A DNA stretch of 64,000 bases, taken from positions 384,501-448,500 of the forward strand of contig JAMWET010000763.1 of the NCBI GenBank assembly GCA_024036415.1. Direction: 5' to 3'. Of this stretch, positions 35,773 through 48,200 are shown piece by piece. Under the pieces are notes generated by a model that was not told the origin of the DNA, searched no databases, and was given only the letters and a program-made list of their open reading frames with translations. How positions within the stretch are numbered: position 1 is the stretch's first letter; each line of letters opens with the position of its first letter. The stretch is from Prochilodus magdalenae. Taxonomy: Eukaryota > Chordata > Actinopteri > Characiformes > Prochilodontidae. Position numbers and translations under genes: made by a program.

Positions 35773-37536
35773 TATCTCTCTCTCTCTCTTGCTCCGTTCC
35801 TCAGAAAACTCCCTCAGCCAAGCATCTGAAACTCAGACCAAAAACAACACTCCTCAGAGTTGGGGTATCAATCCGTCTCTCTAAGTATCTCCTGCATTTC
35901 AAACATTAAAAGGACCCTACAGTTAGAACAACACACAGACGAGCATATTTCAGAAGCAGGCGCTCAGCACAAACGTTTGAGGCAGGAGAAAAACATTTTT
36001 TTCATCCCGTTCAAAACACAAAGTAAGCCGTGGGAGGGAACTCAGGCAGAAGACTAATAGACTTTTTGCACCAGTTAATTGTTTCCCATGATCCCAGTGG
36101 TAGTTATTGATTAGAGTTAAACAGGAAATCATCATGTAGCAGCACGGGGAAGGCTAACAGGGTATTTAGCTATGAACCTTATCACAACACAAGCTTGCTA
36201 ACATGAAAGAGCTTAGCCCTGCTGCTCACTCATCTTTAACTCCAACGTCAAAGAGATAAGCGTGCCAGTTAAACATAATATTTGTGTGGATTTTGTGTTG
36301 TCTGTCTACACACTTAAGAGGGAGGATGTTTAGTTTTGGATTGGAGCATTGGTTCACACCAGATTCACCACTTATTAAACACAGGAAGTACATTTACTGA
36401 TGTCAAAACAAGAGTGCAAACTGCCTTCTTAGTGTGATTTATATTCGGCATACTTGGATTAACATATTAATATATATATATATAGCCAAGATCCAGGTAC
36501 CAAACTGATTTGTTAAAAAATAAATTAGTTAAATTAAATTTAATTTACTAAATACATAAAATGCATCATTAAATCATAATAAAGCATAAAGAAACAATAC
36601 ATTTTATATGGATACACTGAATTTTTTTTTAAATAAGCACGGTATTGTTGATTAATTTTATAATTAATCATATTAATCACCCAGTTCAGAGACAAGAATG
36701 TGTGTCATCATTGTGGGAACTCATGGCAAGAGCTAATATTTTCTATAACATGGTTCAGTTCCTCTGTAAAGAAACGGATCACACTGTAAATATAACCGGT
36801 ATGCTGTGTGTCCACTCTTCGTTTCAGGTGACTTGCTTTTAGTTTCTCAAAGAAATATGCAGGCCTGTTTTTCCACATCAAAGTTCAGCCTTAAGGCCTT
36901 CACACACTGAACACGACTTAATCATAGTTTCAGCGGCACTGAAGCTCAATGACCATTCACGGTCATTCTGTCATTTGCATGACGACACCGCTGATGATTA
37001 TGATGGAGCAGCTGTGTTCCAGCAAATAACACTTCCTCCCAAACATGATACTGAAAAAAAAAAAAAACAGCGACACGTACAGTGTGTATAGTTTTGATAT
37101 GAAATATCAGAATATATTATTCCCTGTGTATCTTAGGAGTTTCAGAAACTTTTATTCCACTTGAGTGCACATGAATAATCATATCTAATCTTTTCAAAAT
37201 TACCTCCATAAAGGGAATAGCTGATACTGAACGACCGTTTAGAAATTAAGGTGGAATGAATTGATTTATTTTTAGGTCATTTTATTCAATATCTCAAGAA
37301 TTCTGTAAACAAGACATGATAAATAAAGTGGTGTAGTTATCTTATTTTATGTTCGTTTGTTTGTCAAGACATTTGATCACCACCCTCGGAAAAGACTGTG
37401 AGGGTACCGGCGATGCAGTTTCGAATGTTCATTATTTTCAATTTTTTCAAGCACTTTCAAAGCGTTTTCGAATGAACCCTGCAACTGAAATATCAAAACA
37501 TTACAGCTGAGCTACTTTGATTTTTTTCAATTACCA
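35773..37536. other. AT-rich region
   Basis: A short (TA)n at about 36468-36484 and an A-run at about 37053-37066. No gene is seen. Confidence 0.4.
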
Positions 37537-38130
37537 TCACTGCTCAAAACCACAGCTTCTCTTTTTTAGCATTTCTAGAAAGTTCTGAACACCATCCATC
37601 CAGTCAGCGAGGAGCTTGAGGATATCTGTTGATTGACACTTCGTATTTATTCCTGCGCAAAAGAAATAAAGCGCACTGACAGCGCTGAAATTAAAATTGC
37701 ATCTCCCTGTCACCGCTTTAGAACCGTGCTCCTGCCCGTAAGTAGCATTTAGCCTATCAAACTCTGGAACAATAAGTTTGATATCTGACAGCTCAGGATC
37801 TTTTTTCCTTAATGACACCCTGTGGCACTGAGGATTTGATAATAATACCAGCCAATTGAGAATCATTTCTCTTCCCTTCCTCCACTTCCGCATTTATTTA
37901 TTCATTTTTTATTTATGGCTTTTCGGTGCTGAATAGGCATTTTGCTCTGCGCTTAATTAAAATATATAATTCATCTGGGCTACAGAATGATTTTCTCTCT
38001 CTCGTCGTTTCAGGTTCTTTGAGATGTCCTGTACAATTTGCATTTAAATTGGAAATTCCGGGCTGAATAGTGGCAAGAGAGGGTATGAAGTATCACAAAA
38101 TAGAATCCCAGGCCCAGCCAGAGAAGTCCG
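37537..38130. other. Repeat-free block with a 118-codon frame; possible conserved element
   Basis: A minus-strand frame at 37537-37893 stays open for 118 codons with a mixed, non-repetitive composition. No domain is recognised and no clean splice pair was seen. The downstream half (gcttaattaa, tcatctgggctacagaatga, gcatttaaattggaaattcc) has the look of a conserved enhancer. Both ideas are unproven. Confidence 0.2.
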
Positions 38131-40029
38131 AACATACTGCTGACTGACACACCAACAATAATCATAAAAGCCGTCCCCCCCCAACTCCTTTTATTGTCTG
38201 TTTTATTTTCTCCTTGGGAAAAGCTCTAAATGTGTGAAAGTGTTCCCCATTATCAATCCGCCTGCTTTAAAGCAGGTGAAGATCAGGCTAGATGTTTAAT
38301 GCAAATGGGACGAATGGAATGGCAGCTGGGTGTATATATACACATATATATACTGTATAAAAGAAGAAGAACCTGGTGAATCTGTAAGGTTAGTCATAGT
38401 GCTGAGCACAGAGAGGATGCTGCCTCACAGGAGCTACAAGCGAGATGCTTTGATTAGGAATTCTTCTGAAGAGGTTTCACAGCATCTCACCTGATGTGCT
38501 ATAAAACCTGCAACTTAAACTGGAACTTCATGTGCTGCAAAAAAGAGCCTGTGAGTTCTAAAGGATCTGAAATGCTTCTACTCACCTCTATACTGCCAGT
38601 GGTGGGTTAGCAATTACAAATTTAAATTCTTCACTCTCATGACTACGTAATAAACACTACCACTCAAACTCTGCTAAATTATTTTATACAAAAAACAGTA
38701 GCAAGTTGCATGTACAAAATGATTATCTGATTAAACTAATCTCTTAGTTTCAGAAAACCCTTAACCAAATCTAAATTTTTATATGAACACCTCCATATGT
38801 TAATTCATGTTTAAATAAAATGTTGTTTCTCAATGTAGTTTAATCTATGTTTTGGAGTGTTGGTTAAAGTTTTGGTGTCTTGCTTATAGCATTCCAATCT
38901 ACACTGTATAAGTTATTGCTGAAGTGACCTCAAACTTTTAAACTGTAGTGTAAATACATTGTATACAAATGCTGTGAAAAAAACAAGTTGACACATCCTC
39001 CTAAACCATGCCACTTTGCAGCAAAATTCAACATACTGAAAAACGTAAAGGTTCATGAAAAATAATATGAATTTTAAAGACCTCCCAAAAATAAATTAAA
39101 ATCAGAAAAATGAACACTTAATGTGCAATTAAAATGTACAAATACATGCAACCAATGTGAACTCCTTCTCAATTCACAACAAAGCAAGCCTGTAACTTTT
39201 TTTTTTACAATGGTTGCCAACTAATTCAAGCTTGTAACTAGATAATAAGGCTTATGATTAATGACTGAGTGGCGAGCTTGAATAATGAAATGCCGCTACT
39301 AAAATTGTTACCTCTAGCCCAGGAAACTGACAGTTATTATGTCAGTAGCAGTAATAAAACCATGTTTTAATACGCTGCTGGTTATTTTTTGCACCATGAA
39401 GAAACATTATGCAATGACTTAACCCTAATATAACAGCTTCATAATCTTTCATACGATACTGTGAGACTTAAAATAGGGAGAACATTATCTCTGTTATTCT
39501 CACCCGGGGCCTGGAACACACAGTATAGTGCTATATAACTTTGGAGGAGCGACACGAGACCTCTCATGAGAACTGCATAATGCTTTAAGGCACCAAATCA
39601 CACACCAACAAATATGAATGTTCTGCTAGCTATAAAAAGAAGCTAACTAAGTATTGCTAGAATGGACATCATGATAGAGGCTGAGAAGAGATTAAAAAAA
39701 AAAGCATTGTCAGAAAAAGGGAAAAAGAAAGAGTGGCAGAGGAAGAGACAAGGCAACAGTAAATCTAGGATTGACTTTTATTTGTTGGCAAGAGCTAAAA
39801 GAGAAAAAAGGATGTAAAACAGCCAAAAGGAAAACAATGATAGCAAAATATTCATCCCTGCCAATGTTATTTGTGAAAGCGTGTGATGTAGGCCTCGACC
39901 GTAGTTGTGTCATGCAGAGTTTTGTAGGAATAAATTCATCTTGTGCTAAAAAGTTTGGTCAGTCTTAATAATAAGCCTTAAAGAACATGATTATAAAGAG
40001 AATCACAAACACTTATTTGCACCCTGAAA
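38131..40029. other. AT-rich region with a small Tc1-end relic
   Basis: gacctcaaacttttaaactg at 38928-38947 followed by tagtgta resembles the inverse of a common Tc1-like terminal repeat. Otherwise nothing is recognised. Confidence 0.35.
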
Positions 40030-40345
40030 GGGTTCATCAGGTAGATGGAGACTGTGCTATATGGCACAACACCAAACTATCTTTAAACAGGGTTCTAAAT
40101 AGCACAAAAAAGTGCTAATCATATCAATCAACAATATCATAACCATAGCAGAACCTTTTTTTGTGCTATACAGAACCATATACAATCAGAATCAGAATCA
40201 AGCTTCATTTGCCAAGAATGCTCACACATACAAGGTCTTTGGTTACAGTAAGCATACTCCACCAATCTCCAGAACCGTTTCACAATACAAGGAACCCTTT
40301 AATCAAATGTTCAACATGCATGTGTACAGCGGATTCTGAGGGACT
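40030..40345. mobile_element. MITE of the agaacc/ggttct type with a second repeat inside
   Basis: gaaagggttcatcaggtaga opens it; gggttctaaatagcac, agcagaacctttttttgtgc and tatacagaaccata follow. At 40183-40245 agaatcagaatcaagcttca then tttgccaag and cacacatacaagg matches another repeat common in fish, apparently inserted into the first. The limits are approximate. Confidence 0.5.
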
Positions 40346-41640
40346 CACAGCATAGTTTGTAGTAAAGGTATTAAAGTGAATTACACTTTTCAACTGTAGG
40401 GGGAGACTAGGAGCAAAAATATTCTAATTCCTGCATAATGCTGGTGTAAAAGAAGCAGGGTAGTTTTACTAAACACTTTCTAACTGTGTTTGTAAGTACT
40501 AGATGAAATATGATTTGGAGTAAAGTTATTTGATATTATTTTATTAAAGCAAACAAGAAAAAACTGGCTGTGCTAATTTAAACCTGCACAAATATCATTT
40601 ACCACATGCTTTAATTATGAGATCATTACATTTAGGTAACTACAGTCTAATGATGGTGCAATTACATTATAATCACATTATAATTGCATTAAAATAGCAC
40701 CCAACATATAATATACCACGCTGTCGCATAGTGCTATCATAACACTCATATTCACATTGTTTGGAAGGTTTAGTTCTAAACCTGGCAGAATAATGGTGCT
40801 GAAAGCTGCACAGATACAGCTGCTACTAATAGAATAAGGTGAAGATATATATTTACACATGCTGAAATGGACTGAAGTTCTCACATAATTAGGTTTTGTA
40901 TGAACTTTAATCAGAGATCCATAACTATAATTTGAGTTTCAGCCAGAGCTGAAATCCTTTACAACACAAGCACTCCTACATGCCCATCTCCTGCAATTAA
41001 AGCCTTGCTTCCTGGGCCCCTCCTGACACTAATTCCCCCATCAATCTCACGCTATCAAAGATTACTCTGATTAGCATTTGCACTACAAAAGCGCATGATG
41101 AGTGGCCTGCATGCTCTCTAAATCCTGGGCTTTGTCTTTACTAGTAGGCTAAAGACAGCATCAGTGCTGTCAAGACCTGCCTGATGAGGGGACCACAGCC
41201 TCCGCTGTCTGGGTGGTTCATGCATTTGAACAAAGAAATCAATACAACATCAGCACACAGAGCACCCAACGTCTCTTTCAACACCTGTCTACATTCAGCA
41301 TGTTGTGAGCATGTCGAGTAAGTGTGTGTTTAGGTGCGTGTGTGGGCTGGTGTGCGTGAGCATGCATGCGTAGCTGTGTTTGAGCTAGGCTAGCAGGGGT
41401 TAGCCATCTGGATTGCATCCACAGGACTGGACCTGTTCTACACCCACAAAGAGCTCCCTAACCAAACACAGGTCACAGACCTCCTGACCCTCCTGAGTGT
41501 ATCAAACCAAAGCAAACAGGGCAGGACAGTGGGCGGCCAAGGCCCTTTCAGCACTGATAGGCTTCGTTCTCCTAGAACATGCTGGGAGTAGCAAGAAGAG
41601 TTCTGCTAGCTTCTGGTTTAAGTTACCCCATTACTGCGAT
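40346..41640. other. Unassigned spacer
   Basis: A TG-rich patch lies near 41320-41370. No gene or repeat is called. Confidence 0.35.
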
Positions 41641-42223
41641 AAGCTACATTCTTAAAAAGAGTAAAGGCAATGATTGTCCTTAGAACCATGAGCCCTGTAA
41701 AAAAAAAACATTTCAGGCTTAATTGGTTCCAAAAATGGATCTTGAGTTTGATGGAGTATGTGTTGTTGGTTCTATAGAAAATATTTTGAAAATCATACCT
41801 ATATATAGCACCAAAAGGAGAACTGCTATTCGTATGATGTCAAGCTTGTATCAATAGAAAGGTTTGGGGGTTCTTTAGTTAAAACAATGGTTCAGTTTAG
41901 AGTCACAAGTCCTATAGAGAACGATTTAATGTTTAAATAGATCTTTGTGTGGTGAAACAGTTGCTCCGATTGATGGAAAATATCTTCTATATGGTTCTAT
42001 TAAAAACCTTTTTGATAATGATTCTATAGGGCATTGGTGTCAAACCTGTTTTTGACCCTCTATGGTGGTACACAGAACCGTATACCTTACATCCATTGAT
42101 GTGAAGGACCATTTTACTTATGCAGGAACACTATGAGCACGATATGTCTATATGGAGCTTGTGGTTCTAAACAGGACCTTTCGCTTTACTAAAGAACCCT
42201 TTAGTATATTAAGAATGTAGCTT
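41641..42223. mobile_element. MITE with inverted ends agctacattcttaa, 583 bp
   Basis: The left end is aagctacattcttaaaaaga and the right end is tatattaagaatgtagctt, a 14-bp perfect inverted match extended by taaagg/ccttta-type words further in. Inside are repeated agaacc/ggttct hairpin words (ggttctatagaaaatatttt, tatggttctattaaaaacc, agaaccctttagt). No coding frame. Confidence 0.7.
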
Positions 42224-42280
42224 GCATGTCATTCAGATCTCAGATGTGCTCTTCTACAGAGTTTCTACAGAGAATTGCTT

Positions 42281-42596
42281 GTAGTAAGAGTAATAGGAAC
42301 CAGAAGTCTGAAGTGTTTAATGCCTCTAAATGCCCCCTACATGAAGCTAGTACAAAGCTAATGCACGAAATGCACTAATACATTGTCTTATAATAGTTTT
42401 CATTATAAGTATACATTTATAAATACATTTTGTAAACCTATTCATGGCACCGTACATGTCGGGGATTAAATGGTAAAATAGAACTTTAACAATACCCAGT
42501 AACACTCATGTGTAGGTCCGCTGGTGGTTTAGTAAATAAAATCTCTATATTTGTGTTGCAGACATGAAGACCCCTGGTTTCCTTCATCACACCAGA
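42281..42596 (+). mobile_element. 308-bp inverted-repeat element, copy 4, degenerate
   Basis: The interior words cctattcatggcaccgtaca then tgtcgggg and tctatatttgtgttgcagac, agacccctggtttcc, catcacacca follow the order of copy 3. The left end, gtagtaagagtaataggaac, is a decayed cagtggtggtgataggaac. The length, about 315 bp, agrees. Confidence 0.6.
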
Positions 42597-45196
42597 GTCT
42601 CCACAATCAACCATTTCACACCAATCACTCTGAGTGACTTTGTTTACTTTTTTTTTTGCATTTTGAAAAATCCTCTTGAATACCACCAGTGTTATTAATT
42701 TACCCGAGACTTGTCTGCTATCAATTAAGCTTTAAACAGGAAGACATTTTTGTGGCTGAAACACTAATACCCATAAACTCTTATGGCTTCAGTGGCAGGT
42801 TGATATGAGCAATGAATTCTTCTGCAGACAAAATGACCACAGTAATAAATTACATAAACTACGTTACGATTATTTTAGGACAAAATGTCCAAAGCCTGTT
42901 TAAAAATAAATTACTTTGGTCTCGAACAGCTGACCATCACATTACCCTGCAGTGATGGGAGGGTATAAGTTTATGCTAATTATTTCCATTTGCAGCTCAT
43001 TTAAACAAGAGGAGAAATAAACTTTCAATCAGTAACGCAATGTGAATCATGTGAACGCGACTTTGAGGAAAACATAACTGTCAACATATCTCTAACAAAA
43101 ACATGAAGATGGGTGACGGAAAACCTGTAGCATTCCAGCATGTACAGCTCTGACAAATATTTGATTATCACAAATGACAATCAATCTACTCATTTGTTTA
43201 GTTTTTCTCAATTAGTTAGTTTCCACTCTTAGTTTCCACTCGGCTCAGCATTTTAATATAAAACACCTGCCATGCTGTGATAATTAAAAACGCTGTTTCC
43301 ATCAATTTGTTTAACAGAATTATAAAATGCCACCAGCTATTTAGAAAGTGTGAAATCAGGATGAGCGGAGCAACCGAAAGCATTTTATTATTTTCCTGAA
43401 AAGTTACCATTTGTAGGCTTTGTTTTTAATGTTAGCACATAATCTTAACATACTAGGCTAATATACACACGAGGGCATTCAATCTAAATAAGACGAAGAA
43501 CACAGTCTTGTTTGTTTTTGGAAGTCACAGATTAACAGTCATAACTAGAAATATCCAACTAAAAATTAATAAATAACTAATTAAGTACATTCAAAAAGTG
43601 GGTAAACAATGAGACTTCACTGCACTGACACTTATGCAAACAAAAATGTCTGAATTGCAGATTTGAGTGAGCCTGCCAGGTAATTGTGTATATATAACAT
43701 AGGTGCAGTATATAATATATATGGTGGTTTTATGCTGCCGGATGGGAAACACATCAAAATCTGAGCTTTAACAATATATTAGAATGTGGGTTCACTAAAA
43801 GATTCAACATTTTATTTCAAAATTACAATTACAAGACCTCAATTTTTATAGTCTACTACACTTTTAACAATATTGTTTAAAACTGCACAACTTAGCCTAA
43901 TAACACAGACCTGCCTGTGAGCTCTCCATAGAGACACAACTGCAACTTGCGGGTAGTCTGGCATGCTACATTCTCAGTTTAAGCTCAAGAAAAGTAGATA
44001 TTCTGATTATATTCTTATATAAAATAATCACAACTATTAGTCCAAAGAATCGGTAGGGTACTTCTACTATGAGTGGTACCAACATACTTTACTTTTAATG
44101 TAAGTCAATGGGACCAGAATTTTTTGGGTCATTTCTTTTGGTCCGTATATCTCAATTTTTTATTACTTCAATATATACACACATGCACACACACACTCCA
44201 CACTATGTTATGTGTATTATACCAAGTGTAATATAACATATTAGCATAACAGAATATACAAATAATAAAGTAAATTGAATGTGCAAACTCCAAGCTGCCT
44301 CTGCACAAGTGTAAATTAAAATCACGGGCAAAGCGTTACGCACCACTGTAATTATGCATTCATTAAACTACATTAGAGAAAGTATTGTATAGCAAAATAA
44401 CAACCAATCTAGATTTCTAAATATAAATCTAACTAACCAAATTTTGCCCATTTATCTCATCAAACCTAGGGTCACCACAACAGCTATGCTCCAAATGGAA
44501 CTCAGACAACCCTGATGCCATCCAACACCACACGTCAGCTATAAATGAGTAATAGAAGTAAAACCGTGTCCGGCCACGAATCGGTTTCTATATGCTAGCT
44601 CAGAAACACACTTCTGTTTACTCGGCTTCCACCCTCAAAATACAACCTCCATGAATAGTGCTTTCCTGCTCCGGCAGCGAGCGCAACCCTGGCCACCCGG
44701 TGTGCTGACCACACCATGCAGCCTGTCTCGTTACCGTGAGGCTAAATAAGCAGACACCCCACAGCGAGATGCACACAGGATGCTTTTTTCTCCATAAGGA
44801 ACCTGTGTGAGGTGTGGTTGTGTCTAATCATAGTGCTGTTTTTATGTCCGCTAGGAGTGCATAATAAAATGGCTATGAGGCTGTGAATAGCAGCTTCAAC
44901 TGCATGATTTTTCAGGGATGGGTGGGGTTTGGCGAATCAAGCTGTCTGTTGATAAACACAACACAGACAGCACAGCTTGCCCACTCTTCTGGATGCAGGC
45001 CCAGATTTCTGCCTCCGCCGCGAGAGCGGGGGAAAATATGTCCAAACGCCACCGAGGTTACGGCAATGTTGTCTAATGTTTATGAATTCCGTCCTTCTGC
45101 TCATTCGCTGTGATCATACATGGCGAGGCATATGGAGCAGTCGCCAAATGAAGGGCTTGAACAGGTTGCCAGGGGAAAGGATGTGAGGGATGGCAG

Positions 45197-45197
<1 letters not shown>
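42597..45197. other. AT-rich region, less AT-rich at 44500-45120
   Basis: No exon is supported. The 44500-45120 block is free of simple repeats and could be regulatory. taatgtaagtcaatgggacc near 44096 resembles a phrase of fish interspersed repeats. Confidence 0.3.

Positions 45198-45230
<33 letters not shown>
45198..45230. repeat. (GAT)n microsatellite
   Basis: Eleven perfect trinucleotide units. The poly-Asp run this would encode in one frame is not part of a supported gene. Confidence 0.95.
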
Positions 45231-48200
45231 CAACTTTGGATTAAGTTTAGCTTTTTTCTACTTTGGGGTCTCTGCAGAACCACAGACTTGCTTGAACTCC
45301 TCTACGCTGAGCAGAAGCAGAGAGGAGCCATTTGACACTCAGTGATCTATGACTCGTAATATAATTATGTATTTCTTCATCAGTTCCCTGGCCTTGGGCG
45401 GACATCTGTCACGAAGAGATGAGGCTAGGAGTCTCTCTCTCTTCTTGTCTCACTTTCTCCTCGCTCCCTGAGTTGACAACAGCATGATGAAGTGACTGTT
45501 TTTTGTGAGAAATCAAACATAAAAATGTACAAATTTCCTTTTAACCTTTTTAGATCTAGACATTTCTGATATCTATGGCATCATAAATTGTCCACAACCA
45601 CTGGGATTGTTGTCAGCTGCATCCTGACTGGCTATATTCATGGTTATTATATTCCATTTTGGAGCAGCATATAGTCAGTGTAGTTCACTTCATCTAATCT
45701 TAATGTTATTTGTTTTGGAGGCATTTAGAAGTAATACATGTTTGCATTTTCTGACATTTCCTGTGGGAACTGCAGAATACTGTAATATTCAGGCGACTTG
45801 ACATTATAGCCTATATGCAACTTTATTTGTAATTTGCCAAAAGCGTCACCAAACATGGTGTGCAGTAACACAACCTCTTCAGCACTAACTGCTAAATGCA
45901 TAGCCCTGTGCTCTAATCCAAAACGCACACCGCTTCACCTGTATTTAGGAACTTTACCTAAAAAGTCTTTAGGAATGAACCATAAACATTTCTTCTCTTT
46001 GAAAAACTGGACTACTTAAAGCATGCCAACATCACTGCACATTTTGTCAGCACAATTTATCATTCTGTGAAGGGCTGGTTAACCCATTAATCACTAGCTC
46101 ACTGCTAAAAGAGACTAGCAGACCTGGAAGTTGTGACATCTGCATGTTATGACACATCAAAAATAGTTGTTGTATTGCTAAACACTTGTCAAATTAATGG
46201 AATATAATCTTAAAGTTGTTCATCTGTATCTGTGAGGTATTTAGAAATCAGTTTATGATTCATTTCACATTTCACATACTGTATTTCCCAATAATATTGG
46301 GAAATATTTGTGGTTGCAACCCTGTTTTGAAAATCACCCGAAAATGGTTTGCCCCTTTTTTAGTATGTAGCTCTTCGACCTGAACCTCAGACGGTAGGCA
46401 GATGACCAGTAGCTGTGACATGTTTGGCATCGGATGTTTGCTTTTATAGTTTTATGCTAGGTTAATTTGGCTAATCCACAACAGTTTACATTTATATGAC
46501 AGTGGTTCCCAAACCTAGCTGTCCCATACATCTTCAAAATTTTACCTTCCTGCTGCTCCTGGGTATGTATTGCTATGATGCCATATGTAAGACATTTAGC
46601 CTCATAAAATCAGCCCCCCTTAAGTGATCAAACATGTTTACGATGTGATGAGATTTCACACCAAATATTCAGAAATATACTGGATGAATTATGTTTCTTT
46701 ACAACGGCACATATGCATGTGTGAGACAGCTGTGAAATGAAAAGTGAATAAAAAGACGTTTGCTAATGCAACAATCGAAACCACACACAAACAAAATGAT
46801 AACAGCCAAGCACTAATCAAAGAAGCTACTAAATAATAGCTAACTATAACTCCAAACTGAGCCCAGTCTATGAAAGTGAAACTAACTCACGAACACAACT
46901 AACAAGGATCATTTGGATTTTAAAAACAGTTAGTAAAGTGTCACCCCAAACCTGCGAGAGTGGTTAGTCTTGTTTATAGGTTGATTAGTCAGTAGGGCAA
47001 CATCATACAGCTAGGCAGCGGGCTCCACTGAGCTCCAGCATCGCGTTTGGCGCAGGGCAGCCTCCATGCCCTGTGGCATGCACGCTAAATGTGCCTGAGC
47101 CTGCCACCTCTTCAGGAAGACAACATCTGTTCTTCTGACAAACCAGCGAGCAGGAGCCAATAAATTACTGCACCGTATGGAGGCGGCAGGGCACACGGGA
47201 AGCGCTCGGAAACATAACAAAGAAAAAAAACAACACTTTGTAAAGAGTGGAATTAAAAGAATTGTGAGGAAGGAGGCGGAGAGAGGTAGACAGAGTGAGA
47301 GAAAGCGGCATAGCCAAAAGGTTCTTTTGACTTTTCACATGTAAAGAGACTTTTTTACCTCAGAGGTTTCTCTGAAGTAAGGTGATGCTGGCACTTTGTC
47401 AATCATGCAGCTCTTTCTGCGCATGTTTCTAAACGCAAGAGTCTGTCAGGTGTCAACAACACAGCCCTTGCTTCAGCCCACTATGCAGCTGAGATCAGGG
47501 AATGCCTCTGAGACCCAAAATGCAGAGCATGTAGTCTTTCCTTGTCTGTGCCGAAAGCAGAGGCAATGGGTGGCCAGGGGTTATAACCCCAGTTATGCAG
47601 AGCAAGAGAGTCAATCAAAACCAGTGAAGCAAAGCAAGTGCACTGTGCAAATTACTGGGTTCAGTTTTGAAACCCAGTTTTACAGCAAACATCCTTAAAG
47701 GGTAAAAAACATGAGGTTAGGAATGATTGACAGATGCTAGATAGCTGCTGCTTTAAATGATAGCTTTTGCCTATTGTAATAAAGTGTGTATGTGCAATGC
47801 CAAAGTTCATGTTTCAAAATCTAGGCTAATTTTTAACCAGGCAGTAGTTAGTTAAAGGTAAACAGAAGCCTGTAACATGGACATTGTAGCTAGCTGACAT
47901 TTTCATGGTTAAAGCACAAAGCTAGTGCAGGGGCTAGGCTAAGTTAAACTAAGTAGCTAGCTCTATAAACTGGGCAAGTTTCATCTTAGCACAAAGGTGA
48001 TTGGTAATGGCAGAGCAACCATCAAAATGATCTTTCTCTCTAAGAGAAAGATAAAACCCTATTAGAGCTATTAGAGTCTTCCACATCTTGTAAACAAGTG
48101 GGGTAAGCATTAGGTATGCATTAGACTAATATCACTAACAATGTTCGGCTGACACATTTGATGTTTGTTACATTCTAAAATGTAAATCTCTTTAAAATCT

